Below are positions 10,054 through 19,178 of a DNA stretch of 64,000 bases, piece after piece. A model generated the notes under the pieces. That model was not told where the DNA came from. It was given only the letters and a program-made list of their open reading frames with translations, and did not search any database. How positions within the stretch are numbered: position 1 is the first letter of the stretch; each line of letters opens with the position of its first letter. The position numbers were made by a program, and so were the translations under genes. Origin of the DNA: Polynucleobacter sp. HIN5 (GTDB lineage: Bacteria > Pseudomonadota > Gammaproteobacteria > Burkholderiales > Burkholderiaceae); the NCBI RefSeq assembly GCF_030297555.1, contig NZ_AP028136.1:1736001-1800000 (forward strand), in the 5' to 3' direction.

Positions 10054-10926
10054 ATGCGTATCCAACTTATTACGGGCATCTCCGGCTCAGGAAAATCAGT
10101 CGCCTTACGTGCCTTTGAAGATGCTGGGTACGATTGTGTTGATAACTTACCAGTGTCATTAATTGAGCAACTGGTAAAGACCATGGAAGGTGAACAACGC
10201 CAGCATATTGCGATTGCGGTTGATGCCAGACGCGGTGAGTCGATCTCTCAATTGCCCGCACTTCTAGAAAAACTTCGCCATAAGCATCAGGTTGATGTGT
10301 TGTTTTTAAATGCGGATACCAACACCTTAGTCCAGCGCTTCTCAGAAACGCGCCGCCGTCACCCTCTATCCCACCCCACGCAATCGACCACCTTAATTGA
10401 TGCGATTGAGAAGGAACGAGAATTGCTTGCCCCTTTAGCAAACGAAGCTCAACAAATTGATACTGGGCACATTCCAGCCCACACGCTGCGTCATTGGATT
10501 GCCGATCAATTAAAAGAGCGACCCATCGGTCTAGCACTGATATTCGAGTCCTTCGCATTTAAAGGCGGCGTACCCAGTGAGGCAGACATTGTCTTTGATG
10601 TTCGCTGTCTCCCAAATCCACATTACGAAGTAGCCCTACGCGACCAAACTGGCCTGGATCAAGCGGTTGCTGACTATTTGTGTCAGTTTCCTGAAGTCTC
10701 ACAAATGCTTGCAGATATTGAGTCGCATATCCAAAAATGGTTACCGCACTATCTAAAAGATGGTCGTAGCTATCTCACGGTAGCAGTTGGTTGTACAGGT
10801 GGGCAACACCGCTCGGTTTACCTCGTACATCAATTGAATCAATTTTTCTCTCAGGCGACAATCAAAGATCTATATGTCTTAGAACGTCATCGCGAACTGG
10901 ATTCTAAAAAGACTCGGATTGGCTGA
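10054..10926 (+). CDS. rapZ: RapZ, nucleotide-binding RNase adapter
   Basis: Member of the YvcJ/RapZ family; in enterobacteria it binds small RNAs that control glucosamine-6-phosphate synthase. Here the RNA partners are unknown. It has 290 residues with a P-loop GISGSGKS at residues 8-15, a middle EKERELLAPLA region and the conserved C-terminal VGCTGGQHRSVYL motif. It starts one base after the hprK stop, so it is coupled to ptsN-hprK. Its 3' end overlaps the convergent mutY by 40 bases. Confidence 0.94.
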   Translation: MRIQLITGISGSGKSVALRAFEDAGYDCVDNLPVSLIEQLVKTMEGEQRQHIAIAVDARRGESISQLPALLEKLRHKHQVDVLFLNADTNTLVQRFSETRRRHPLSHPTQSTTLIDAIEKERELLAPLANEAQQIDTGHIPAHTLRHWIADQLKERPIGLALIFESFAFKGGVPSEADIVFDVRCLPNPHYEVALRDQTGLDQAVADYLCQFPEVSQMLADIESHIQKWLPHYLKDGRSYLTVAVGCTGGQHRSVYLVHQLNQFFSQATIKDLYVLERHRELDSKKTRIG

Positions 10927-12002
10927 GGTAGGCCGTACTCCTTTAATCGTCTTGTGCAAATCCAATCGAGCGCAGCGCTTGAGTGTGGCCATTTCCGTTT
11001 GAGATGAATGATCCATGGTTGCATTCGTAGCCGTCGGTGACTAAAAATATGCTCGATAACATGGCCCTCTTCAATTGAGGCAATTGACCCTATATTGCCC
11101 TTGGATAACTTGTTTGAAAGAATCGTCTGATGAAGTAAACCCGCGATATCCATTGGTTTTGAACAATTTAATTTCTGATCGATTGACTGCCATGGGGTTT
11201 CGATTAACGAATAGAGCCCACCCCAAATCGCTTTTGGAGGTCGCCTCTCAAGTAATATCTCATCCTGATAACGAATTAAAAAGATATTCGTTGTGAACGT
11301 CGGGGATTGCTTTTTCTTCTTTTTCGCTGGAATGCGATCAACCTGACCAAGTTCATAGGCTTTGCACTCACTCATCATTGGGCACGTCTGATCCTGACTT
11401 TGGCATTTGGCATTCTTCGGGGTGCACCAAGTGGCCCCAAAATCCATCAGCGCTTGTGTGTAAAAAGGCATTTGAGACTTCGACTTGGGAAGAAGTGCCG
11501 TTGCATGCTCCCAAAGCAATTGCACTGTCTTATGGTTTTGTTGATCACCAGTAATGCCAAAAAAACGGCTGATGACCCGCTTAACATTGGCATCTAGGAT
11601 TGGAGCGCGCTCCTCAAATGCAAAGGCAGCAATCGCGCCCGCTGTGGACCGGCCAATTCCAGGCAATTTCTCAAGCTCTTGAGCAGAATTGGGGAACTGG
11701 CCTGCATACTCTGCCATGATCTGTTGTGCACAGCGATGAAGATTACGTGCGCGCGAGTAATACCCCAATCCACTCCACAGCGCCATAACCTCATCAAGAT
11801 CAGCCTTTGCCAGGGCTTTGACTGTTGGAAATTGACGCATAAATTGTGGGTAGCGCTCCATGACGGTGCTAACCTGGGTTTGCTGCAGCATGATCTCCGA
11901 AACCCAAATTGCGTATGGATCTCGCTGACCTTGCCAAGGCAGGCCTTGACGACCATAGTGCTTTGACCAACGAATTAAAGCTTGGGAGAAACGAAATCCC
12001 AT
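10887..12002 (-). CDS. mutY: MutY, A/G-specific adenine glycosylase (atypical Fe-S loop)
   Basis: Removes adenine mispaired with 8-oxoguanine. The 371 residues include the catalytic Glu36 in WVSEIMLQQTQV, the helix-hairpin-helix LPGIGRSTAG near 113-122, the catalytic Asp137 and a C-terminal NUDIX-like recognition domain. The four cluster cysteines are at 193, 200, 207 and 213, giving spacing C-X6-C-X6-C-X5-C, whereas the family norm is C-X6-C-X2-C-X5-C. The chosen ATG lies 2 bases after the mutM stop; an upstream in-frame extension would overlap mutM. It forms a repair operon with mutM. Confidence 0.94.
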   Translation of the reverse strand: MGFRFSQALIRWSKHYGRQGLPWQGQRDPYAIWVSEIMLQQTQVSTVMERYPQFMRQFPTVKALAKADLDEVMALWSGLGYYSRARNLHRCAQQIMAEYAGQFPNSAQELEKLPGIGRSTAGAIAAFAFEERAPILDANVKRVISRFFGITGDQQNHKTVQLLWEHATALLPKSKSQMPFYTQALMDFGATWCTPKNAKCQSQDQTCPMMSECKAYELGQVDRIPAKKKKKQSPTFTTNIFLIRYQDEILLERRPPKAIWGGLYSLIETPWQSIDQKLNCSKPMDIAGLLHQTILSNKLSKGNIGSIASIEEGHVIEHIFSHRRLRMQPWIIHLKRKWPHSSAALDWICTRRLKEYGLPQPIRVFLESSSR

Positions 12003-12004
12003 AC

Positions 12005-12841
12005 CTATCGTTTCTGACACCGAGGACAATAATAGGTCGAGCGCTGACCTTGGGTTATTTGCCGAATCGGTGTTTTGCACACCCGACACGGTTCATTCGC
12101 TCGGTCGTAGACTTTGGTTTGCATCATGAAGTAACCAGGGTCACCATGGGCATCCACGAAATCGCGCAAACTGCTCCCACCGGCGGCAATTGCTCTTTTT
12201 AAAATAGTACGTACCGCCTCGGCCAATCGCTCACACTGTGCATTGGTTAATTTGCCAGCGGGTAAGGCTGGATGAATACTGGCCTCAAATAAAGATTCGG
12301 AACAATAAATATTACCAACGCCAACCACCGCTTGCCCGGCCAATAAAAATGCCTTTACCGAAATCGTTCGCTTGCGGGAATACTGGTACAAATGTGTCGC
12401 ACCCAACTGCCCAGCAAACTCTTTAGCAAGGGGCTCTGGCCCCAATTTTTGAATTAAAGGATGTTCTAACACGTCTCCCTTGCTAGATGGGTGCCATAAC
12501 ACAGCACCAAACTTTCTGGGGTCATGAAGTCGCAAACTAAGGCTATCGAAGTGGATGGAGACGCGATCGTGTGGCTTTAGGGGGTCCTTCTGTGGCAATA
12601 CGCGCAATACCCCGGTCATGCCTAAATGAATGATCAGGTAGCCATTGGTCATTTTGAGCAATAAATACTTCCCCCGGCGCTCGACCGTATCCAAGCGTTG
12701 GCCCTTTAGAATTTTTGGCAAATCCTTAGGAACAGGCCAACGCAGTCGCCCATCAATCACATTGACATGCGTGATCTGACGCCCTTCTATGTGGGGTTTA
12801 ATCCCCAAACGCGTGACTTCAACCTCTGGTAGTTCTGGCAT
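12005..12841 (-). CDS. mutM: MutM, formamidopyrimidine-DNA glycosylase
   Basis: Excises 8-oxoguanine and ring-opened purines and cleaves the abasic site. The 278 residues begin MPELPEVE, with catalytic Pro2 and Glu3 after Met removal, which fixes the start. The H2TH region contains AAGGSSLRDFVDAHGDPGYF and the protein ends in a zinc finger, CRVC...CPRC. Length is standard. It is the first gene of mutM-mutY, so the two enzymes acting on the same lesion are made together. It is divergent from the TPR-LolB gene with 35 bases between starts. Confidence 0.97.
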   Translation of the reverse strand: MPELPEVEVTRLGIKPHIEGRQITHVNVIDGRLRWPVPKDLPKILKGQRLDTVERRGKYLLLKMTNGYLIIHLGMTGVLRVLPQKDPLKPHDRVSIHFDSLSLRLHDPRKFGAVLWHPSSKGDVLEHPLIQKLGPEPLAKEFAGQLGATHLYQYSRKRTISVKAFLLAGQAVVGVGNIYCSESLFEASIHPALPAGKLTNAQCERLAEAVRTILKRAIAAGGSSLRDFVDAHGDPGYFMMQTKVYDRANEPCRVCKTPIRQITQGQRSTYYCPRCQKR

Positions 12842-12847
12842 CGGTAC

Positions 12848-12853
12848 ATTGTA
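12848..12853 (-). promoter_or_regulatory. -10-like TACAAT 6 bases before mutM start
   Basis: On the minus strand TACAAT-GTACCG-ATG leads straight into mutM. The initiator Pro2 fixes the mutM start independently, so the short spacing is not an artefact of start choice. Confidence 0.55.
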
Positions 12854-12864
12854 GATTCGGGGAT

Positions 12865-12870
12865 TAGAAT
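12865..12870 (+). promoter_or_regulatory. -10-like TAGAAT 6 bases before TPR-LolB start
   Basis: TAGAAT-GTGCTG-ATG on the plus strand, back to back with the mutM element only 11 bases away. It favours the ATG over the in-frame GTG that lies directly after the hexamer. Confidence 0.5.
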
Positions 12871-12876
12871 GTGCTG

Positions 12877-14376
12877 ATGGGCTATCGATCGACTTCCATC
12901 TTGGCAAATACGTGTCTAAAACGCGGATTGCTTTGGGCTATTTGCTGCTCCTCTTTAGGTTTCCTGGTTCCTGCTTCAGCTCAGACCAAAGGGGCTACCA
13001 GCGAGCAAGCATTTGAAATACTCGCTTCCGAAATTGCGCTGCAGCGAGGTGAGGCTGGATTAGCCTATCAAACCTACTTGAGCCTTGCACGACAAACAGG
13101 GGATCCTGCTTTAGCTCAACGCGCGATGGAAATTGCGATTGCAGCAAACGCGGCAGATCTGGCTTTAATCGCCGCACAAACTTGGGATGAGCTATCACTA
13201 CCTGGCCAGAGTAAACCCAAGGAGGTATTAGTTACCCTTCTCATGCTCAATCAACGATGGTCTGATGCCGTCACACCAGCGATCGCCCTTCTTAAGGAAC
13301 AAAATATTAGAGAACGCGAACAGATTTTGCTGCAGTGGCAGAGCCTATTGGGTCGGGCTCAAGATGAGAGAGCGGCTTTAAATGCTTTTTACAACATTGT
13401 CGCGGCCCTCGTTCCACCACCTTCCAATCCTCAAATTTTGTATACCTATGCTTTGGCTGCTGAGAAATCCGGTCAGTTTGAGGTGATGGAGAAAACCTTA
13501 AAAACTCTGATTGAACGCAATCCAAATGATATTCAAGCACTCAATGCGCTTGGCTACTCCTTGGCCGACCGAAATGTCAAACTGAATGAGGCGTATGAGC
13601 TAATTCTTAAAGCGCACAACCTTGATCCCAAAGATCCGTTTATTTTGGATAGTTTGGGTTGGGTTAATTTTCGTTTGGGCAACAAAGAGATTGCCTTAAA
13701 CCAACTTCAAGATGCATTTCGTATTAAGCCTGAGGCTGATATTGCCGCCCATCTTGGTGAGGTCCTCTGGACCCTTAACCGACCCATTGAGGCAGAGGAA
13801 GCTTGGCGCCAGGGTGAATTGATCGACGCAAATAATGCCACCCTGCGCGAGACCTTAAAGCGCCTAAAACCATCTTGGGCGATCTCCATGGATGTGGTCG
13901 CTAGTCAATGGGATGGACGTTTTGCGGTAAAAGCAAGCGATCGACCCACCAATAATAATCAAGGTGGATCAGGCAGTTTTACCCTTACCAAAAATGGCTT
14001 GAGTGATACCTTAGAAATCCGGGGGGCCATGGGAGGCGCAATTGCCAAGATCACAATTAATCCGGGCGAAGCCATTCTAGAACGTGACGGTAAAAAAGTG
14101 AGTGCGATTGACGCTGACACCTTAATTCAAAATACCTTGGGCTTGCCATTGCCTGCGCGTGGTTTATCCAATTGGCTAAATGGGCAGTTACGCGCTGGTA
14201 GCCCTGCCAAGCTTGAGCGTGATAGCCAAGGTCAAGTCAAACGGATCTCGCAAGACGGATGGGATTTAGCCTATATATGGAATGAGAATAAGAAGATTGA
14301 GCGTCTTACGATGACCAGAAACACCAACACAGGCTCGATTGATGTGCGCCTAATTTTCGATCAAGTGAATGAGTAA
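12877..14376 (+). CDS. TPR-repeat protein fused to a LolB-like domain
   Basis: The 499 residues start with a hydrophobic leader ending near VPASA, which looks like a type I signal peptide. I see no proper lipobox, although two Cys lie inside the leader. Residues 40-330 are helical TPR-type repeats (LNALGYSLADRN, LDSLGWVNFRLGN, AHLGEVLWTLNR). Residues about 343-499 resemble the outer-membrane lipoprotein receptor LolB: SQWDGRFAV, ADTLIQNTLGLPLPARGLSNWL, DGWDLAYIW. It lies directly before ispE, where lolB stands in many proteobacteria, and overlaps ispE by 8 bases. I infer a fusion of two genes that are usually adjacent. Its role in lipoprotein delivery is inference. An in-frame GTG 6 bases upstream is an alternative start. 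Confidence 0.85.
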   Translation: MGYRSTSILANTCLKRGLLWAICCSSLGFLVPASAQTKGATSEQAFEILASEIALQRGEAGLAYQTYLSLARQTGDPALAQRAMEIAIAANAADLALIAAQTWDELSLPGQSKPKEVLVTLLMLNQRWSDAVTPAIALLKEQNIREREQILLQWQSLLGRAQDERAALNAFYNIVAALVPPPSNPQILYTYALAAEKSGQFEVMEKTLKTLIERNPNDIQALNALGYSLADRNVKLNEAYELILKAHNLDPKDPFILDSLGWVNFRLGNKEIALNQLQDAFRIKPEADIAAHLGEVLWTLNRPIEAEEAWRQGELIDANNATLRETLKRLKPSWAISMDVVASQWDGRFAVKASDRPTNNNQGGSGSFTLTKNGLSDTLEIRGAMGGAIAKITINPGEAILERDGKKVSAIDADTLIQNTLGLPLPARGLSNWLNGQLRAGSPAKLERDSQGQVKRISQDGWDLAYIWNENKKIERLTMTRNTNTGSIDVRLIFDQVNE

Positions 14377-15238
14377 TCGCCTCGAGCTCCTGGCTCCAGC
14401 CAAAATCAATTTATTTCTTCATGTGACCGGTCGACGTCCAAATGGATATCACGAGCTTCAATCGGTATTTCAATTGGTCGATTGGTATGATCGTATTTCT
14501 TTAATTTCGCTCAAGCAAAGCACTATTATTCGGTACGGCGGTAATCCACAGATTTCCCCTGAGAATGATCTGGTCGTACGGGCCGCGCAATTATTGAAAA
14601 ACCACACGCACTACCCATACGGGGTTGAAATTCATCTTGAGAAAAATATTCCGATTGGAGCGGGCTTAGGTGGTGGATCATCCGATGCAGCTACAGTGTT
14701 AATTGGTTTAAACCATCTCTGGGATCTTCATCTTCCCCCAGCCGAATTGAGTGAGCTAGGATTAAAGCTAGGCGCCGATGTGCCATTTTTTTTATTTGGT
14801 CAAAACGCATTTGTGCAAGGGATTGGCGAGCAACTGGAATCGATTGATCTACCTGATCAGAAGTTCTTGATTATTTTTCCAGGAGAGTCGATTGCAACTC
14901 AGGCCGTGTTTCAATCCGATCAATTGACCCGAAATCATGCTCCGATTACAATGGCAGACTTTCTTGCAAACACTGGTGAAGTTGGGCAGTTTACAAACGA
15001 CCTCCAACCAGTTGCTTGTGAGCTCTGCCCTGAAGTAAATCGAGCATTAAATTGGTTGGCGCAAACGCTCCCAGATGCTACCCGTAAGATGTCTGGATCC
15101 GGTAGTAGCGTGTTTGCTATGCTATCAGAATCGATCAATCGACACGATCTGGAACAACAGATGCTCAAACTTCCCTCAGGGTGGGTGGGTCGGCTTGTTC
15201 GGGGTCTAAAACAAAATCCCGCTTACAATTCGGTTTAA
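14369..15238 (+). CDS. ispE: 4-diphosphocytidyl-2-C-methylerythritol kinase
   Basis: ATP-dependent GHMP kinase of the MEP isoprenoid pathway. It has 289 residues, the usual length. The N-terminal PAKINLFLHVTGRRPNGYHEL is diagnostic, the phosphate-binding loop is PIGAGLGGGSSDAA, and the C-terminal MSGSGSSVFA is the third GHMP motif. Its ATG lies inside the end of the TPR-LolB gene, so translation is probably coupled. tRNA-Gln follows 15 bases after the stop. Confidence 0.97.
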   Translation: MSNRLELLAPAKINLFLHVTGRRPNGYHELQSVFQLVDWYDRISLISLKQSTIIRYGGNPQISPENDLVVRAAQLLKNHTHYPYGVEIHLEKNIPIGAGLGGGSSDAATVLIGLNHLWDLHLPPAELSELGLKLGADVPFFLFGQNAFVQGIGEQLESIDLPDQKFLIIFPGESIATQAVFQSDQLTRNHAPITMADFLANTGEVGQFTNDLQPVACELCPEVNRALNWLAQTLPDATRKMSGSGSSVFAMLSESINRHDLEQQMLKLPSGWVGRLVRGLKQNPAYNSV

Positions 15239-15253
15239 TCAGTATGACGCAGT

Positions 15254-15330
15254 AGGGGAGTCGCCAAGTTGGTCAAGGCACCGGATTTTGATTCCGGCAT
15301 GCGAGGGTTCGAGTCCTTCCTCCCCTGCCA
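15254..15330 (+). tRNA. tRNA-Gln (UUG anticodon)
   Basis: A 77-base cloverleaf can be folded by hand. The acceptor stem AGGGGAG pairs with CTCCCCT, followed by discriminator G and an encoded CCA. U8 is present, the anticodon stem is CCGGA/TCCGG with loop TTTTGAT, and the T loop is GGTTCGAGTCC. The anticodon TTG at 15288-15290 reads CAA. It stands between ispE and prs as in many proteobacteria and is probably co-transcribed with them. Confidence 0.97.
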
Positions 15331-15364
15331 TTGTTATGATGGATAACCAACACTAGCCAAGACC

Positions 15365-16318
15365 ATGAACTCTGACGCGCTCACTATTTTCACTGGCAAT
15401 GCCAATCCCGCACTTGCAGAGGCCGTTGCTAGCCAAATGCAGTTGCAGCTAGGAAAGGCCTTCGTTGGCCGTTTTTCTGATGGTGAAATCCAGGTTGAAA
15501 TCCAGGAAAACGTTCGCGGTAAGAATGTTGTCGTAATCCAGTCGACCTGTGATCCCACCAATGACAATCTAATGGAACTGATGATCATGATTGATGCCCT
15601 CAAAAGGGCATCAGCCAACCGGATTACTGCGGTCATCCCTTACTTTGGTTACGCCCGTCAAGACCGCCGTCCCCGTTCTGCACGGGTTGCGATTTCTGCC
15701 AGAATTGTCGCCAATATGCTGCAATCCGTTGCTGGCGTAGAGCGTGTTCTCACGATGGACTTACATGCAGACCAGATCCAAGGATTTTTTGATATCCCGG
15801 TCGACAATATCTATGCCTCCCCCGTCCTTTTAGGGGACCTAAGGGCAAAAAACCAGCCTGACCTGACCGTGGTATCCCCTGACATTGGCGGCGTGGTGCG
15901 CGCCAGGGCATTTGCCAAACAATTAAGCTGTGATCTAGCCATTATTGATAAACGCAGACCAAAGCCCAATGTGTCTGAGGTGATGCATTTAATTGGTGAG
16001 GTAGAAAACCGCCACTGCGTCATTATGGACGACATTATTGATACGGGCGGCACCCTTTGTAAGGCGGCGGAGGTTCTTAAAGAACGGGGCGCTAAAAGCG
16101 TGACAGCCTACTGCACCCACCCGGTTCTATCCGGGGGCGCAGCCGCTCGCATTGCAGGATCTGAAATTGATGAGTTAGTGGTTACTGACACGATTCCATT
16201 GAAACAGGATACAAAATCAGTCAATAAAATCAGGCAGTTAAGTGTTGCTCCGCTCCTTGCGGAAACGATTTTACGCATCACCAAAGGCGACTCAGTCATG
16301 TCGCTTTTTGCTGAATAG
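15365..16318 (+). CDS. prs: Ribose-phosphate pyrophosphokinase (PRPP synthase)
   Basis: Makes PRPP from ribose 5-phosphate and ATP for nucleotide, histidine and tryptophan synthesis. The 317 residues match class I enzymes. Visible motifs are [16 protein letters not shown], the flexible-loop region [26 protein letters not shown], and the PRPP-binding loop [17 protein letters not shown]. It follows tRNA-Gln by 34 bases and precedes rplY, a conserved order. No separate strong promoter or ribosome-binding site is seen. Confidence 0.98.
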   Translation: MNSDALTIFTGNANPALAEAVASQMQLQLGKAFVGRFSDGEIQVEIQENVRGKNVVVIQSTCDPTNDNLMELMIMIDALKRASANRITAVIPYFGYARQDRRPRSARVAISARIVANMLQSVAGVERVLTMDLHADQIQGFFDIPVDNIYASPVLLGDLRAKNQPDLTVVSPDIGGVVRARAFAKQLSCDLAIIDKRRPKPNVSEVMHLIGEVENRHCVIMDDIIDTGGTLCKAAEVLKERGAKSVTAYCTHPVLSGGAAARIAGSEIDELVVTDTIPLKQDTKSVNKIRQLSVAPLLAETILRITKGDSVMSLFAE

Positions 16319-16362
16319 CTTCCTAAGCAACTGATTTCTCCTGAATTTTTACTCTTTCAAGC

Positions 16363-16368
16363 TATAAT
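16363..16368 (+). promoter_or_regulatory. -10 box TATAAT for rplY
   Basis: A perfect TATAAT lies 54 bases before the rplY ATG in the gap after prs. The -35 match at 17 bases (CTGAAT) is weak. The predicted transcript would start near 16375, just at a stem-loop. Confidence 0.5.
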
Positions 16369-16375
16369 TTAAGGC

Positions 16376-16399
16376 TTTCCGTTTGGTCGCGGACGGAAA
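16376..16399 (+). promoter_or_regulatory. Stem-loop at the predicted 5' end of rplY mRNA
   Basis: TTTCCGT and ACGGAAA form a perfect 7-bp stem with a 10-base loop. It sits just downstream of TATAAT and about 10-15 bases before the TTGGAG ribosome-binding site. It could stabilise the 5' end or take part in control of L25. E. coli rplY is known to be autoregulated through its leader; whether this hairpin does so is inference. Confidence 0.45.
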
Positions 16400-16422
16400 T
16401 TAACCCTTAATTTGGAGTCATC

Positions 16423-17073
16423 ATGAAAGTTGTTGCATTTGAACGAAGCGTACAGGGCACTGGTGCGAGCCGCCGCCTGCGCAATTCTGGGAAAACCCCC
16501 GGAATTATCTATGGCGGAAAGCAAGAATCTCCCTGCGCAATCGAGTTAGACCATAACGCTTTATTCCACGCCTTGCGGAAAGAAGCTTTCCATTCATCCA
16601 TTTTGGATATCGAGTTAAACGGTAAATCACAAAAAGCCTTATTGCGTGATTATCAGATGCATCCTTTTAAACCATTGGTTTTGCACATTGATTTCCAACG
16701 TGTATCCGCCAGTGAGAAAATTCATATGCGCGTTCCTCTGCACTTCAAGGGTGCTGAAGAATCAGAAGCGGTCAAGTTTGGTGGGGCTGTTGTTAGCCAT
16801 ATTGCCAATGAAATCGAAATCACTTGCTTGCCAGGTGATCTTCCAGAGTTCTTGGAAGTGGATCTGAGCAAAATCGTGGTCGGCCAGTCAATTCATGCCA
16901 AAGATGTTGCGCTACCCAAAGGTGTTAGCCTCGTTCTTCATATCGAGCAAGAAAACCCTGTGATCGCAAATGCTCGCGTTCCTGCGGTTAAGGCAGAACC
17001 AGAACCAGGCGCTGAAGCTGCTCCAGCTACTGAGGCCGCTGCACCAGCTGCTGATAAAGAAGTGAAGAGCTAA
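16423..17073 (+). CDS. rplY: Ribosomal protein bL25, CTC/TL5 (two-domain) form
   Basis: Binds 5S rRNA in the large subunit. The 216 residues are the long CTC-type form. The N-terminal domain, residues 1-92, contains [20 protein letters not shown] second beta domain spans about 93-185, followed by an Ala/Glu/Pro-rich tail ([18 protein letters not shown]). A TTGGAG ribosome-binding site precedes the ATG. The gene has its own TATAAT box and a strong terminator, so it can be transcribed on its own. Confidence 0.97.
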   Translation: MKVVAFERSVQGTGASRRLRNSGKTPGIIYGGKQESPCAIELDHNALFHALRKEAFHSSILDIELNGKSQKALLRDYQMHPFKPLVLHIDFQRVSASEKIHMRVPLHFKGAEESEAVKFGGAVVSHIANEIEITCLPGDLPEFLEVDLSKIVVGQSIHAKDVALPKGVSLVLHIEQENPVIANARVPAVKAEPEPGAEAAPATEAAAPAADKEVKS

Positions 17074-17091
17074 ATCGTTTCGCTCTCGTAG

Positions 17092-17115
17092 AAACCCGCT
17101 TTATGCGGGTTTTTT
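17092..17115 (+). terminator. Rho-independent terminator after rplY
   Basis: Stem AAACCCGC pairs with GCGGGTTT over an 8-bp helix with loop TTTAT, followed by a further TTT and an A/T-rich stretch. It lies 18 bases after the rplY stop, separating it from pth. Confidence 0.9.
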
Positions 17116-17172
17116 ATTGCCCCGTTGAAGTCGTTTATAGTTGGACTACCTAGCCTCAACCTACTGAAAAAA

Positions 17173-17763
17173 ATGATTCGCTTAATTGTTGGACTCGGAA
17201 ATCCTGGATCAAAGCATGAGGCTGACCGGCATAATGCAGGGTTTTGGTTTGTTGACCGTCTGGCCGCTCAACATAAACAATTTCTTCAGCCTGAGAAGCG
17301 ATTTAATGGTCGAATCGCAAAAATCCAAATTAAAGGTCATGATATTTACCTATTGGAACCTGACACCTTTATGAATCTCAGCGGAGAGGCTGTAGGTCCC
17401 CTATGCCGCTTTCATAAGATCGGGGCGAGTGAAGTGCTGGTAGCTCATGACGAACTAGACCTCAAAGCCGGCACGGCTCGTCTTAAAAAGGGCGGTGGTA
17501 ATGGGGGCCACAATGGCCTAAAGGACATCCAACAGCATTTATCAAGCCCCCAATTTTGGCGGCTGCGTTTTGGGATTGGTCACCCACGCGATCTACCCGG
17601 CAATCTAGCGAGAATGGATGTTGCCGACTATGTTCTAAAAAAACCAAGCTCGGAAGAACAAGAGAAATTAGATGCGGCCATCACGAAAGCAATTAGCATT
17701 TTGCCCCTGGTTCTTGAGGGCAATACACAAGATGCTATGCAAATCCTGCACGGCCCGAATTAA
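17173..17763 (+). CDS. pth: Peptidyl-tRNA hydrolase
   Basis: Releases tRNA from peptidyl-tRNAs that drop off the ribosome. It has 196 residues starting MIRLIVGLGNPG, with Asn10 and catalytic His20 in RHNAGFWFVD. AHDELDLKAG and KGGGNGGHNGLKDI are also conserved. I start at the ATG that gives the usual N terminus; an in-frame ATG 48 bases upstream would add an unconserved extension. The order rplY-pth is widely conserved, but here the terminator separates the two. Confidence 0.97.
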   Translation: MIRLIVGLGNPGSKHEADRHNAGFWFVDRLAAQHKQFLQPEKRFNGRIAKIQIKGHDIYLLEPDTFMNLSGEAVGPLCRFHKIGASEVLVAHDELDLKAGTARLKKGGGNGGHNGLKDIQQHLSSPQFWRLRFGIGHPRDLPGNLARMDVADYVLKKPSSEEQEKLDAAITKAISILPLVLEGNTQDAMQILHGPN

Positions 17764-17768
17764 ATCAT

Positions 17769-18553
<785 letters not shown>

Positions 18554-18587
18554 AAAGACCCCCTTATTTATGTGAATAAACAGGAGT

Positions 18588-19178
18588 TTAGCTCGAACTT
18601 CGGCGAAACAATACGGCTTTTACTTGGGCCGTTTCCATTGATTTAATAGGAGTCCAATTGGGTAATAAGCCCTCCAATTTAGTGAGATCAAAGGCATTGG
18701 GGCATTCAATATAAATTCCGCCCCGCCCTTGATCGTGACACACTCGACCAGCCTCATGTACCGCACGAATGAGTAACTCGGGTTGACTAAATGGGGGATC
18801 TAAAAAAATCAACTGGACCGATTGATCAATAGCGTCTTGTAAATACGCAATGCCATCCCCATGAAGGATTTTCACTTCCCCACAAATTGGATAAGAATTC
18901 AGGAGCTGATACTGCCTCAAGAGCTGGTTATAGGTTCGTTTATCGTTTTCAATCAATACCACCGCATCAACTGAGCGAGAGGCGGCCTCAAAACCAAGAG
19001 CCCCAGAACCAGCAAACACATCAATTGCCTTTAGGCCGCTAAGGTCTGGGCCTAACCAATTAAAAAGCGTCTCACGAACCCGATCAGAACTGGGGCGCAA
19101 ATCCTGTTGATCTAAAACCTGAATCTGCCGGCTACGCCACACACCGCCAATAATCCGAATTCGATGGCTCAGTGCCAA
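18588..19178 (-). CDS. rsmD: 16S rRNA (guanine966-N2)-methyltransferase (TTG start)
   Basis: Methylates G966 of 16S rRNA. The 196 residues have [12 protein letters not shown] and [16 protein letters not shown] at the N terminus, the SAM-binding [13 protein letters not shown] and the catalytic LDPPF. The start is a TTG directly abutting the TAA of the upstream M16 gene; no ATG lies nearby without losing conserved sequence. Translation is therefore likely coupled to the peptidase gene. Confidence 0.94.
   Translation of the reverse strand: MALSHRIRIIGGVWRSRQIQVLDQQDLRPSSDRVRETLFNWLGPDLSGLKAIDVFAGSGALGFEAASRSVDAVVLIENDKRTYNQLLRQYQLLNSYPICGEVKILHGDGIAYLQDAIDQSVQLIFLDPPFSQPELLIRAVHEAGRVCHDQGRGGIYIECPNAFDLTKLEGLLPNWTPIKSMETAQVKAVLFRRSSS

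Noticed and set aside
10070..10558. A 162-codon open frame on the minus strand inside rapZ.
   Set aside because: It lies fully antisense to a well-conserved gene, its translation resembles no protein family, and it has no start signals; it is a shadow frame.
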